This document shows, piece after piece, positions 8,974-17,110 of a stretch of 64,000 nt of DNA. The stretch's first letter is position 1, and each line of letters opens with the position of its first letter. Source of the stretch: Azotimanducus chitobiosivorans (GTDB lineage: Bacteria; Pseudomonadota; Gammaproteobacteria; Pseudomonadales; Azotimanducaceae); NCBI GenBank assembly GCA_965200235.1, contig OZ241339.1:806001-870000 (forward strand), in the 5' to 3' direction. A model generated the notes under the pieces. That model saw only the letters and a program-made list of their open reading frames with translations. It did not search any database and had not been told where the DNA came from. Position numbers and translations under genes: made by a program.

Positions 8974-9849
8974 TCAGTCCGTCCAAGAGGCAAGCCGCCG
9001 CTCGGCGGCAATCACGGTATTCTGCAAAAGCGCGGCCCGCGTCATAGGACCGACGCCGCCCGGCACCGGCGTAATCCAGCTTGCCCGCTTCTTCGCTTCT
9101 TCGAAGTCAACATCGCCATAGAGATGCCCATCGTGCCCGCGAACGATGGTGATATCGATGACAACCGCGCCCGGGCGTATCCATTCACCCTTGATGAGCC
9201 CGCGCTTGCCACTCGCTGACACCAGCACTTCGGCATCTCGCACAAGTTCTGGCAGGTTCGAGGTGAACCGATGCGCGACGGTCACGGTGCAGCCAGCGAG
9301 CAGCAGCTCGAGTGCCATCGGTCGCCCCACATGGTTCGATGCGCCGATGACGAGCGCACGCTTGCCGAGAATCGGCACGTCCGTGCTGTCGATCAATTGC
9401 ATCACGCCTTTCGGCGTACAGCAGCGCAACACCGGTCTACGCAGCGCGAGCATGCCGAGGTTGTGCGGGTGGAAGCCATCGACGTCTTTGTCGGCGCGAA
9501 TCTCATCCAACGCCTCAATAGGATTGACGCCTCGCGGCAATGGGTTTTGCAGCAGGATGCCATCAACCGTGTCGTCGTCGTTGAGCTGTTGAATGAGGCT
9601 GTGCAGCTCGCCAGCTGGCATTGCGGCTGGCAATTCGTGCAGTAGCGAATCGATGCCGACTTCGGCGCAGTCGGCACGCTTCAAGCGCACGTATATCTGT
9701 GAGGCCGGATCTTCGCCGACGATGATCACGGCGATTTTGGGCGCTCTGCCAGCCTTCGCAGAGAAGTCAGCGATACGCCCCTGCAAGCCTTCTCGAACCT
9801 GCGCGGCGAGCTTGTTGCCATCAATGATACGTGCGCTCACGGGCGGCAT
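8974..9849 (-). CDS. folD: bifunctional methylenetetrahydrofolate dehydrogenase / cyclohydrolase
   Basis: Interconverts 5,10-methylene-, methenyl- and 10-formyl-THF. 291 aa. The YxxxK active-site pair is Y53/K57 (IYVRLKRAD), preceded by VGEDPASQ. KDVDGFHPHNLG and the terminal ITPVPGGVGPMTRA are family signatures. It is third in a minus-strand run aat-bpt-folD and overlaps bpt by 13 bp. Confidence 0.97.
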   Translation of the reverse strand: MPPVSARIIDGNKLAAQVREGLQGRIADFSAKAGRAPKIAVIIVGEDPASQIYVRLKRADCAEVGIDSLLHELPAAMPAGELHSLIQQLNDDDTVDGILLQNPLPRGVNPIEALDEIRADKDVDGFHPHNLGMLALRRPVLRCCTPKGVMQLIDSTDVPILGKRALVIGASNHVGRPMALELLLAGCTVTVAHRFTSNLPELVRDAEVLVSASGKRGLIKGEWIRPGAVVIDITIVRGHDGHLYGDVDFEEAKKRASWITPVPGGVGPMTRAALLQNTVIAAERRLASWTD

Positions 9850-10571
9850 CCGGCGTGTGCATCGGCTGCCACCCAGCGGCCGTCAGGCATCAACTGCTCG
9901 CTTGGTGAAAAGTCCAGCTTGTAGCGCATCCGCGCGTGCCCGTCGATCCAATAGCCGAGGTAGAGGTGGCGTTTGCCGCAGAGCCGCGCGAGCGACGCTT
10001 GCGCAAGGATCGAATAGATGCCGAGGCTGCGCACAGTCTGATCGGTATCGTAGAAGGTGTACACGGCAACGGCGGCATCGCTTACGACATCGGTCACAGC
10101 GATGCTGAGAACGCACGGGCCGTGGTAGATGCACAGGAACAGCGAGCGGCTCCAGCGGCTCAGGAGAAAGTCACGAAACTGCGCACGAGACGGCGGGCAC
10201 ATGTCGCTTCCCGGATGCCGCGTCAGCACGTAGCGGTGATAGAGCCGATACCAGTCCTCGCGAAAGACCGGCGGGCGCACCTTGATGGTGAGGTCGCTGT
10301 TCTTGCGCCATATTCGCCGATGACGCCGCCGCGGCGCGAAGGCGCGCACATCCAGACGAACCGGCACGCACGCATCGCAATCAGGACAGTAGGGCCTGAA
10401 AAGGTGGTCGCCTGTGCGCCGAAAGCCGGCGCGTGTCAGCAGCATGGCTTCGTCGCTGCTCGGCACGCGCACCGGGTCAAGAAACAAATTGCGCGCTGTG
10501 CGCCCTGCGAGGTAGGCGCAGTCGTGCGTGTCGGTGATGCCGAACTTCATTTCCGTCACCGAGGCGTTCAT
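9837..10571 (-). CDS. bpt: aspartate/glutamate leucyltransferase (Bpt)
   Basis: Transfers Leu from Leu-tRNA to N-terminal Asp/Glu of proteins, creating N-degrons for ClpAPS. 244 aa. The N-terminal domain has the cysteine cluster CPDCDACVPVR; GSDMCPPSRAQFRDFLL and the C-terminal LYLGYWIDGHARMRYK are typical. Start chosen at 10571, where the ATG overlaps the aat stop (ATGA); an ATG 12 bases upstream is also possible. Confidence 0.93.
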   Translation of the reverse strand: MNASVTEMKFGITDTHDCAYLAGRTARNLFLDPVRVPSSDEAMLLTRAGFRRTGDHLFRPYCPDCDACVPVRLDVRAFAPRRRHRRIWRKNSDLTIKVRPPVFREDWYRLYHRYVLTRHPGSDMCPPSRAQFRDFLLSRWSRSLFLCIYHGPCVLSIAVTDVVSDAAVAVYTFYDTDQTVRSLGIYSILAQASLARLCGKRHLYLGYWIDGHARMRYKLDFSPSEQLMPDGRWVAADAHAGCRP

Positions 10572-11260
10572 GCGAGCCGCCATTCGTCAGCGCTCCGCTG
10601 TTGATTGCTGTGATTGAGTCTTGCCAGATACGCCTGCCTCGACATTTCACAGGCGCCAAGCGAGGCGAGGAGGTCGGTGCGGAACTGACAGTCGATCAAG
10701 CTGCAGCCAAGTGCTGGCAAGTGCTCACAGAGGTGCACGAGCGCGCATTTCGATGCGTCGCTGCGGCGCGTGAAGAGCGATTCCCCGGAAAAGACGCCAG
10801 CGACGGCGACCCCGTAGAGTCCGCCGACAAGCTCGCCTTCAAACCAAGTCTCGCACGAATGCGCAAAGCCTTGATTGTGCAATTCAATATAGGCGCGGCG
10901 CATGTTCGAGGTGATCCACGTATCTTGTACGCCAGACCGCGGCTTGGCGCAGCTCGCGATCACCATCTCGAAGGCCCGATTCATCGTCACGTGGTACTCG
11001 CCGCGGCGCAGGCGCTTGCCGAGCGAACGCGACACGCGCACTTCATTCGGCCACAGCACCGCGCGCGGATTCGGCGACCACCAGAGCACGGGCTGGCCAT
11101 CCTCAATGAACATCGGAAACAGACCGCTTGCATAGGCGCTCAAGAGACGCGACGTTGACAGTGTGCCGCCGACAACCACGAGGTCGTCGTCCGGCCACAG
11201 GTCGGGATGCGGAAAAGGTTGGTTCCAACGAATCCAGCAGGGCGCTTTGGGTTCAGACAT
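10568..11260 (-). CDS. aat: leucyl/phenylalanyl-tRNA--protein transferase
   Basis: Adds Leu or Phe to N-terminal Lys/Arg of proteins (N-degron pathway). About 230 aa. It has the family signature GLFPMF then PVLWWSPNPRAVL, followed by AYIELHNQGFAHSCE and the C-terminal LGCSLIDCQF. ATG 11260 is preferred over the upstream in-frame start at 11287 because family alignment begins there. Adjacent aat and bpt put both bacterial N-degron transferases in one operon. Confidence 0.95.
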   Translation of the reverse strand: MSEPKAPCWIRWNQPFPHPDLWPDDDLVVVGGTLSTSRLLSAYASGLFPMFIEDGQPVLWWSPNPRAVLWPNEVRVSRSLGKRLRRGEYHVTMNRAFEMVIASCAKPRSGVQDTWITSNMRRAYIELHNQGFAHSCETWFEGELVGGLYGVAVAGVFSGESLFTRRSDASKCALVHLCEHLPALGCSLIDCQFRTDLLASLGACEMSRQAYLARLNHSNQQRSADEWRLA

Positions 11261-11291
11261 GCGAGCGAGTGCTCTTGACAGGCGCATTCAT

Positions 11292-11326
11292 ATTATAGGC
11301 GTGAGGTGTGAACGCATTGCTAAAAT
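11292..11326. promoter_or_regulatory. divergent promoter region aat / ftsK
   Basis: On the minus strand a perfect TATAAT (11292-11297 on plus as ATTATA) lies 31 bp before the aat start. On the plus strand an extended -10-like TGCTAAAAT (11318-11326) precedes ftsK. The -35 boxes are weak, so this rests on the -10 elements and the divergent layout. Confidence 0.4.
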
Positions 11327-11356
11327 GCCGTCCATGAGAACGAAGATGAGTCCGCT

Positions 11357-13645
11357 TTGAACTTTCCATTCAAAGCACCCGCAGCGAGATTTCGGGTGCT
11401 CGAAGCCTATGCGATCGGCGTCTGGGCGCTCGCGGCGTATATTTCCGCGGCGCTCGTCACTTGGAGCGCTGACGATCCAGTGTGGATTCAGGCGTTTTCG
11501 GGTGAGGAAGTGCGCAATCTCATGGGGACGCTCGGGACATTTGTTGGAGATTCGCTGCTGCTCGTGTTTGGCCATGCCGTCTGGCTTATTCCGATTGTGC
11601 TCGTCTATATCGGCGTGCATCTCATCAGGCTCGAATCCTCAAGCTTTGACTGGCTGCGCATTGGACGCATGGCCGCTGCCTGGCTGGTGCTGCTGATCGC
11701 GACGAGCGGTCTCGCCGAACTGTCCCTGCTGCCCGATGGCACATTGCGCAGCGGCGCGGGCGGATTGCTTGGTCGCCTGCTTGCGATGCAGTTCGCTGTG
11801 GTGGCAGGCGTCATGGGCAGCGCGCTTGTGCTGCTCGTTGTTGCTGGCATTGCCTTGCAGTTTGTGTTCAATTTCTCGTGGCTGCATGTCTGTGCTGTGC
11901 TCGGACGCACCATTCAGCGCGGCATCGAACTTGCGTATGAGTACGCTGCGCGCTATTGGCACAAGCTGCGCGCAGAAGTCGCGAAGAGCCTCACGCAGCC
12001 AAGGGCGAGCGCGGCCAAGCGAACGAGAAAACGCACCATGCCGGACATGTCGGACGAGCCGATCTTGGCGCCTGTCGAGGCGCCCGCTGGGCGCGCACAG
12101 AAGCCGCGTATTCGAAAGACCGACCCAAGCAAGCCTGTCCCCGTGCAGGGCAGTCTGATCGAAGCCGACTCGCTTGAAGAACTGCCGCCGCTTGACGCGC
12201 TCGATCAGGTTCAGCCGGATGATGGCATCGACTACGACGATGAATCCCTGCAAACCCTCTCAGCGCTGCTCGAATCGAAGCTTCGCGAGTTCGGCATCGA
12301 CGCCAAGGTCAAGAATGTCGTGCAAGGGCCGGTCATCACGCGCTACGAACTCGAGTTGGCACCTGGCATCAAGAGCATCACGTTGCGCAACCTGCAGCGC
12401 GACTTAGCGCGTTCGCTCGCCGTGCAAAGCGTGCGCGTGGTCGATGTCATCGAAGGCAAGACCTATGTCGGAATTGAACTGCCGAATCAGAAACGCGAGG
12501 TCATTCGCCTGCGCACGCTCTTGTCCTCGTCCGCCTTCAAGAAGCACAAGTCGCCGCTGTTGATGGCGCTCGGCAAGGACACCAAGGGTGAGACGAGGGT
12601 TGCGGACATCGCTGATATGCCGCATCTGTTGATGGCGGGCACGACCGGATCAGGCAAGTCGGTTGCCATCAACGCCATGCTGCTGAGCATTCTTTACCGC
12701 GCTACGCCAGCGCAGGTACGGCTCATTCTGATCGACCCGAAAATGGTCGAGTTGTCGGTCTATCAGAACATTCCGCATCTTCTGACGCCGGTGATCACGG
12801 AAATGCCGGACACGGTGCGGGCACTGCGCTGGTGTACGGGAGAAATGGACCGGCGCTACAAGCTCATGAATGCGCTTGGTGTGCGCTCGCTTGCCGCGTT
12901 CAATGAGCGCATGAAAAAACTCGATCCGACGCAGTTGCGGGAGGCGGGCGCTGACGAAGATCAGACACCGCTGCCGAGCATCCTGTTGGTCATCGACGAG
13001 TTTGCCGACATGATGGCGGCGGTGCGCAAGCAGGTGGAGGAACCGATTGCGCGCCTGTCGGCCAAAGCGCGCGCTGCTGGCATTCATCTCGTGCTTGCCA
13101 CGCAGCGCCCTTCAAAGGATGTCATCACAGGTCTTATCAAGGCCAATGTCGCCACCCGCATTAGCTTTCAGGTGTCGCAGAAGGTCGATTCGATGGTCGT
13201 CCTCGACCAGATCGGCGCCGAACAGCTGCTCGGGCGAGGCGACATGCTGTTTCGCTATCGCGGCCAGAACGCCGAACGACTGCATGGCGCCTTTGTCACG
13301 GATGATGAGGTGGCGCGCGTGGTGCAGGACTGGTGTCGGCGCGGTGAACCGCAGTACCTTGCCGAGGTCACCGAGCCGTATGATGAGCCGGACGACGAGA
13401 CGGCTGCGCCTATTGAGGCCGCCGAAGGCGAAGACGAGCACTACGCCGCCGCCGTTGAACTGGTGCGCGAAACGAGGCGGGCGTCGATCTCGCTCGTGCA
13501 GCGTCAGTTTCGCATCGGCTACAACCGCGCCGCCAACATCATGGAAGCCATGCAGCGCGCCGGCGTCGTCAGCCCGCCTGCGCACGACAATACACGGGAG
13601 GTTCTCGATACGACCAGTGCGACCAATGCGCCGCGCGACAGCTAA
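11357..13645 (+). CDS. ftsK: DNA translocase FtsK
   Basis: Septal DNA pump coordinating chromosome dimer resolution with division. 762 aa, the shorter linker form. Residues ~15-190 hold the hydrophobic membrane domain (about four TM segments), followed by a basic/acidic linker. The motor has Walker A AGTTGSGKS (about 426-434), Walker B ILLVIDEFADMM, and LVLATQRPSKDVITG. The C-terminal winged-helix gamma domain begins at YAAAVELV and reads KOPS sites in the family. It starts with TTG at 11357; no better start is visible upstream. Confidence 0.97.
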   Translation: MNFPFKAPAARFRVLEAYAIGVWALAAYISAALVTWSADDPVWIQAFSGEEVRNLMGTLGTFVGDSLLLVFGHAVWLIPIVLVYIGVHLIRLESSSFDWLRIGRMAAAWLVLLIATSGLAELSLLPDGTLRSGAGGLLGRLLAMQFAVVAGVMGSALVLLVVAGIALQFVFNFSWLHVCAVLGRTIQRGIELAYEYAARYWHKLRAEVAKSLTQPRASAAKRTRKRTMPDMSDEPILAPVEAPAGRAQKPRIRKTDPSKPVPVQGSLIEADSLEELPPLDALDQVQPDDGIDYDDESLQTLSALLESKLREFGIDAKVKNVVQGPVITRYELELAPGIKSITLRNLQRDLARSLAVQSVRVVDVIEGKTYVGIELPNQKREVIRLRTLLSSSAFKKHKSPLLMALGKDTKGETRVADIADMPHLLMAGTTGSGKSVAINAMLLSILYRATPAQVRLILIDPKMVELSVYQNIPHLLTPVITEMPDTVRALRWCTGEMDRRYKLMNALGVRSLAAFNERMKKLDPTQLREAGADEDQTPLPSILLVIDEFADMMAAVRKQVEEPIARLSAKARAAGIHLVLATQRPSKDVITGLIKANVATRISFQVSQKVDSMVVLDQIGAEQLLGRGDMLFRYRGQNAERLHGAFVTDDEVARVVQDWCRRGEPQYLAEVTEPYDEPDDETAAPIEAAEGEDEHYAAAVELVRETRRASISLVQRQFRIGYNRAANIMEAMQRAGVVSPPAHDNTREVLDTTSATNAPRDS

Positions 13646-14246
13646 TCTTCTATGCCTCGGCTTGGCGCTCGCATGCGGCGGCGCGAGGGCCGATGCCGCC
13701 GAGCGCCTGTCCGAGGCGCTCAAGGCCATGCATTCCTTTTCAGCGAGTTTCCATCAGCGTGTGGAAAACGAGTTCGGGAGCATGCTCGAAGAATCCGAGG
13801 GTATTTTTCATTTGCAGCGGCCGCGCGCGCTTCTTTGGCAAACCTACGCGCCATTTCCGGTGGTCGTCTCGACGACTGATACGCATGTGCGCATCTATGA
13901 TCAAGACCTCGCGCAGGTGACCGAGATGCGTCTTGATGAACTCCTTGCGGGTACGCCTGCCGGCATTATCTTGACCGCTGGCGAACAGATGACCGAGATG
14001 TTTGAAGTGACACAGCGCGGCGTGCGTGATGCTTCGGCCTATACCTTGACGCCAGCTGCTGACGATGCCGAATTCGTGCGCGTCGATATGGTGTTTGACC
14101 ATGTTGGCCTGGCGGAACTGGATATAGAAGATGCCCTTGGCAATCGTACCAAGGTACGCTTTGACGACCGCCGGGTAAACGAGCCCATTGCTGATGAGGC
14201 ATTTGAAGTCATCTATCCTGACGGCGTTGATTGGCTGCGGCAGTAG
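13626..14246 (+). CDS. lolA: outer-membrane lipoprotein carrier protein LolA
   Basis: Periplasmic chaperone ferrying lipoproteins from LolCDE to LolB. 206 aa. The signal peptide is MRRATANLLCLGLALACGGA then RA-DA. The mature part has the LolA pattern (HSFSASFHQ, FHLQRPRALLWQ, VEVIYPDGVDWL-like end). ATG 13626 lies within the last 20 bp of ftsK. ftsK-lolA is a conserved order; the usual next gene rarA is absent and serS follows at once. Confidence 0.94.
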   Translation: MRRATANLLCLGLALACGGARADAAERLSEALKAMHSFSASFHQRVENEFGSMLEESEGIFHLQRPRALLWQTYAPFPVVVSTTDTHVRIYDQDLAQVTEMRLDELLAGTPAGIILTAGEQMTEMFEVTQRGVRDASAYTLTPAADDAEFVRVDMVFDHVGLAELDIEDALGNRTKVRFDDRRVNEPIADEAFEVIYPDGVDWLRQ

Positions 14247-14284
14247 CCGTACACTGCGCACCCCGCAAAACGCGAACCCGGCCC

Positions 14285-15595
14285 GTGCTCGACCTTCGGT
14301 TTGTCAGACAGAACCCGCAGCTGGTGCGCGATGCTTTGGCGCGGCGCGGCGAGGCGTTTGACCTTGAGCACTTCCGGCAACAGGAACAGACGCGAAAGAC
14401 GCTGACCGAGCGCGCTGAATCGCTGCGGCATGAGCGCAACGAGACGTCAAAGCGTATCGGGGAGATGAAGCGCGCTGGCGTCGATGCGAGCGATGCCATT
14501 GAGAAGGCGGAGACCGCGCGCGGCGCTTTGAGCGCGGCGAATGCTGCGCTTGACGAATTTGAACGCGAGTATCACACCTCTATGCTCGGCTGGCCCAACC
14601 TGCCGGAAGCAGACGTGCCGGATGGTGCTTCAGATGCCGACAATGTCGAGGTTGGCGCCTTCGGCGTACCGCGAACCTTTAATTGGACGCCGCGCGATCA
14701 TGTCGAGCTTGGCGAGGCGCTTGGACTCGAATTCGAGCGCGCGTCAAAGCTTTCCGGCAGCCGTTTCGCGCTGCTTAGGGGCGCGCTCGCGCGCCTCAAC
14801 CGCGCCCTCGCGACGTTCATGCTCGATGTGCATGTGAGTGAGCACGGCTATGAGGAAGTCAACGTGCCGGTGCTGGTGCGCCGCGAGACGCTGCAAGGCA
14901 CTGGTCAGCTACCAAAGTTCGAGCACGATCAGTTCCATGTCGCGGGCGATGAGGACATGTTCCTCATCCCAACAAGCGAAGTGCCCTTGACGAGCCTGTA
15001 TCGCGAAGAAATCCTTGACTTGAATCGCTTGCCGCTCAAGTTTGTTGCGCATTCCTTGTGCTTTCGGCGCGAGGCGGGGTCCTACGGCAAGGACACGCGC
15101 GGCATGATTCGCATGCACCAGTTCGAGAAAGTCGAGCTCGTGCAAATCGTGGCGCCACAGGATTCTGCCGAAGCGCTTCATGCGCTGACGAGACATGCCG
15201 AGGTCGTGCTTGAGCGCTTGGAACTGCCGTATCGAAAAATGGCGCTCTGCGCCGGCGACCTCGGATTCTCTGCCGCCCGCACGTTCGATTTGGAGGTGTG
15301 GCTGCCGTCGCAGAACCGTTACCGCGAGATTTCTTCGTGCAGCAATTGCCACGACTTTCAGGCGCGGCGCATGGGCTGCCGAATACGTACCGAACCCGGC
15401 AAGAAAGGTGCGATCAGCTTTCCGCATACGCTCAACGGCTCCGGCGTGGCGATCGGCCGCTGCCTGATCGCAGTCATGGAGAACTTCCAAGATGCGAATG
15501 GCGATATTGTCATCCCGGATGCTTTGCGGCCCTATATGGGTGGTGCCGAGAAACTTGTCGCTGAGCCATCTACCACGTCATCTACCAAGACATGA
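14285..15595 (+). CDS. serS: seryl-tRNA synthetase
   Basis: Charges tRNA-Ser. 436 aa from GTG 14285, chosen because family members begin MLDxxxxRxNP and the frame there reads LDLRFVRQNPQLVRDAL. The N-terminal coiled-coil arm spans about residues 30-100. Class II motif 2 is FRREAGSYGKDTRGMIR and motif 3 is NGSGVAIGRCLIA. The 3' end overlaps the convergent tusB by 14 bp. Confidence 0.98.
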   Translation: MLDLRFVRQNPQLVRDALARRGEAFDLEHFRQQEQTRKTLTERAESLRHERNETSKRIGEMKRAGVDASDAIEKAETARGALSAANAALDEFEREYHTSMLGWPNLPEADVPDGASDADNVEVGAFGVPRTFNWTPRDHVELGEALGLEFERASKLSGSRFALLRGALARLNRALATFMLDVHVSEHGYEEVNVPVLVRRETLQGTGQLPKFEHDQFHVAGDEDMFLIPTSEVPLTSLYREEILDLNRLPLKFVAHSLCFRREAGSYGKDTRGMIRMHQFEKVELVQIVAPQDSAEALHALTRHAEVVLERLELPYRKMALCAGDLGFSAARTFDLEVWLPSQNRYREISSCSNCHDFQARRMGCRIRTEPGKKGAISFPHTLNGSGVAIGRCLIAVMENFQDANGDIVIPDALRPYMGGAEKLVAEPSTTSSTKT

Positions 15596-15803
15596 CGCCC
15601 TCAGACTCTGCGACAAGCGCGACAAGTTGTGCGTAGCCAATCTCGTCGAGTGCAAGCAGCGACGTCTCGCTTGCCGAAGGGTTGCTGCGCAGAATCTCAT
15701 CGCTCAATCGTGCGCTCGCAGCTACGTCCATCAGCACAACTTTGTCGTTGACGGCCACTGAACCGGCGATGGGCGCACGATTCGTGACAAGGTGAAGCTG
15801 CAT
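15582..15803 (-). CDS. tusB: sulfur relay protein TusB/DsrH-like
   Basis: 73 aa, small DsrH-fold subunit expected to form a TusBCD hexamer that hands persulfide sulfur to TusE for 2-thiouridine in tRNA. It begins MQLHLVTNRAP. Sequence similarity is weak by eye; the call rests mainly on size and on the overlapping order tusD-tusC-tusB. Its ATG overlaps the tusC stop. Confidence 0.75.
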   Translation of the reverse strand: MQLHLVTNRAPIAGSVAVNDKVVLMDVAASARLSDEILRSNPSASETSLLALDEIGYAQLVALVAESEGVMSW

Positions 15804-16105
15804 CACGCGACGAGAATGTGCTGATTGGCGGCGATCATTCGCATTGCTTCGTCGTTTGAGACCGCTTCGGCATGCGCTGCCGATGTCGGCGCCGAGGTGC
15901 ATATGCGGGCAAAGTCCTCTGGGGCGCCCGACTCGAAGAGCTGAGCGAAGTAAGGCGCGTGCGAAAAGGCTGCGCCATCGCCTTCAAACATCACGCTGAC
16001 CTGCATATCGAACGCGGCGCATACGAGTGCGGCGTCGATGGCCTCACGAACATAGAGGCACCTGTCAAGTCCGGAGCGCACAATGACTAGGAGGGTTCTA
16101 TTCAT
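15803..16105 (-). CDS. tusC: sulfur relay protein TusC/DsrF
   Basis: 100 aa DsrE/F-like subunit of the TusBCD sulfur-transfer complex. The N-terminal strand/helix pattern TLLVIVRSGLDRC...YVREAIDAALVCAAF...VSVMFEGDGA matches TusC proteins. It overlaps tusD by 4 bp and tusB by 1 bp. Confidence 0.85.
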   Translation of the reverse strand: MNRTLLVIVRSGLDRCLYVREAIDAALVCAAFDMQVSVMFEGDGAAFSHAPYFAQLFESGAPEDFARICTSAPTSAAHAEAVSNDEAMRMIAANQHILVA

Positions 16106-16455
16106 GCGCGAAAGGTCACTGTCCGGTCGGCTTGCAAGAGGCAGTCCGCGAACTGACCAAGACCTACAATGGCGATGCCATCGCGCGGCGCACCATTGAC
16201 CGCAGCGATGCCTCGGCGCTCTGCTGCGCTCACGCAGGCCGCGAGTTCAAAGCTGTGCTCGCGGGCAAATTTGATCCAGCGATCGACGAAAATGTTGTCA
16301 TCGAAGCCGGGATCAGCGATACGCACCGCATCGTGGTACAGAAACGCGCGGTGAATTCGATGCCCTGCTGCGATAGCCGCCTGCGCAAACTCATAGGCGT
16401 GCGCAAGTGACTTGTCGCGCTGCGGGTCGCCTTCAATGACAATGGCGAAGTTCAT
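16102..16455 (-). CDS. tusD: sulfur relay protein TusD/DsrE
   Basis: 117 aa; the sulfur-carrying subunit of TusBCD. Conserved cysteine C74 in ELAACVSAAERRG corresponds to the active cysteine of TusD. Other TusD features are AHAYEFAQAAIAAGH, the FLYHDAV segment and the C-terminal GLGQFADCLLQADR. First gene of tusDCB. Confidence 0.9.
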   Translation of the reverse strand: MNFAIVIEGDPQRDKSLAHAYEFAQAAIAAGHRIHRAFLYHDAVRIADPGFDDNIFVDRWIKFAREHSFELAACVSAAERRGIAAVNGAPRDGIAIVGLGQFADCLLQADRTVTFRA

Positions 16456-16511
16456 GGGTGTTGGCGTCAGCGATGATTCGAAGGAACGAACATTGTAGTT
16501 CAGCCTTAAGC

Positions 16512-16540
16512 TTAGTGCAGTGCCGCGATGGGCGTATAAT
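16512..16540 (+). promoter_or_regulatory. promoter-like sequence before the R1 repeat end
   Basis: TTAGTG (16512-16517), 17 bp, then TATAAT (16535-16540), pointing to the right. A short open frame (ATG 16557, MPKIVITR) is cut off where the repeat begins at 16578. The stretch 16456-16752 therefore holds only the tusD leader, this promoter-like site and the repeat; I see no complete gene in it. It may be the orphaned promoter of the AbrB/VapC pair downstream. Confidence 0.35.
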
Positions 16541-16577
16541 GCGGCGCGTAGAGTAATGCCAAAAATTGTAATTACTC

Positions 16578-16665
16578 GTGCTCCGTCAAGCTAAAAATGA
16601 GGTATCAGCACGCCCACAAGCGCCCAGATGCAAGGCGCGTCGCGCACGGAATACCCGGCTGCAAA
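16578..16665 (+). repeat. R1 repeat, single left end (copy I)
   Basis: Starts GTGCTCCGTCAAGCTAAAAA and runs through ATGAGGTATCAGC and CACAAGCGCCCAGATGCAAG, closely matching the left end of the R1 element at 31316-31521 and the inverted right end at 59680-59787. No matching inverted end is found nearby, so this is a solo or truncated copy. It sits between a promoter-like site and the AbrB-like gene. Confidence 0.8.
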
Positions 16666-16752
16666 AGCCAAGCGGCGCAACGCCGCACGGGGACTGCCTG
16701 CAGCCATCCGAAGGGCGCGCACGAGTCGACGCCAGAATGTGGCGATGCGCCC

Positions 16753-16995
16753 GTGCAAAACCTGACCGTAGCTGCTGATGGTCGCCTTGTCATTCCCAAG
16801 GCAATGCGCGAGGCCATGCGCCTCGGAGCCGATGGTTATGTGACCGCGTGCGTTTCTTCAGGAGAGTTGCGAGTGGTGTCGAGAGATGCCGCTATTCGAC
16901 GTATGCAACGCGTGGCTCGCTCACTGAAGAAGCCTGGAACGAGCGTGGTCGATGAATTTCTCGCCGAACGTCGTGCGCTGTGGGGCGAGTCGTGA
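16753..16995 (+). CDS. AbrB/SpoVT-type antitoxin (VapB-like)
   Basis: 80 aa from GTG 16753. It has the swapped-hairpin DNA-binding pattern of AbrB-type antitoxins: VQNLTVAADGRLVIPKAMRE then LRVVSRDAAI, and a C-terminal toxin-binding tail ending FLAERRALWGES. The frame is open further upstream, but that part is R1 repeat sequence, so the true 5' end may have been replaced. Its toxin partner downstream is broken (17001-17108). Whether it is still expressed is unclear. Confidence 0.7.
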   Translation: MQNLTVAADGRLVIPKAMREAMRLGADGYVTACVSSGELRVVSRDAAIRRMQRVARSLKKPGTSVVDEFLAERRALWGES

Positions 16996-17000
16996 GTTAG

Positions 17001-17108
17001 ATGCCGGTTGTCTTCGATAGCGCCGCGCTGTGAGCGATTGCATTTGAAGAAGAGGGAGCAAGTCGCGCGCGCCTCGATCTCGGTGTGCCTGTCTCGCTGA
17101 TTCGATGA
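17001..17108 (+). pseudogene. VapC-type PIN toxin, internally deleted
   Basis: Starting 5 bp after the antitoxin stop, the frame reads MPVVFDSAAL-stop-AIAFEEEGA, the N-terminus of a PIN toxin with the first catalytic aspartate (D6) and a TGA at codon 11. It then jumps straight to ARLDLGVPVSLIR, which resembles a PIN-domain C-terminus. About 90 central residues are missing. Start, order and spacing fit a former vapBC pair. Confidence 0.7.
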
Positions 17109-17110
17109 AT

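Noticed and set aside
16597..16752. N-terminal extension of the AbrB-like ORF and similar PQAPRCKAR peptides at 31304-31518
   Set aside because: Encoded by the R1 repeat itself in several frames; treated as repeat sequence, not protein.
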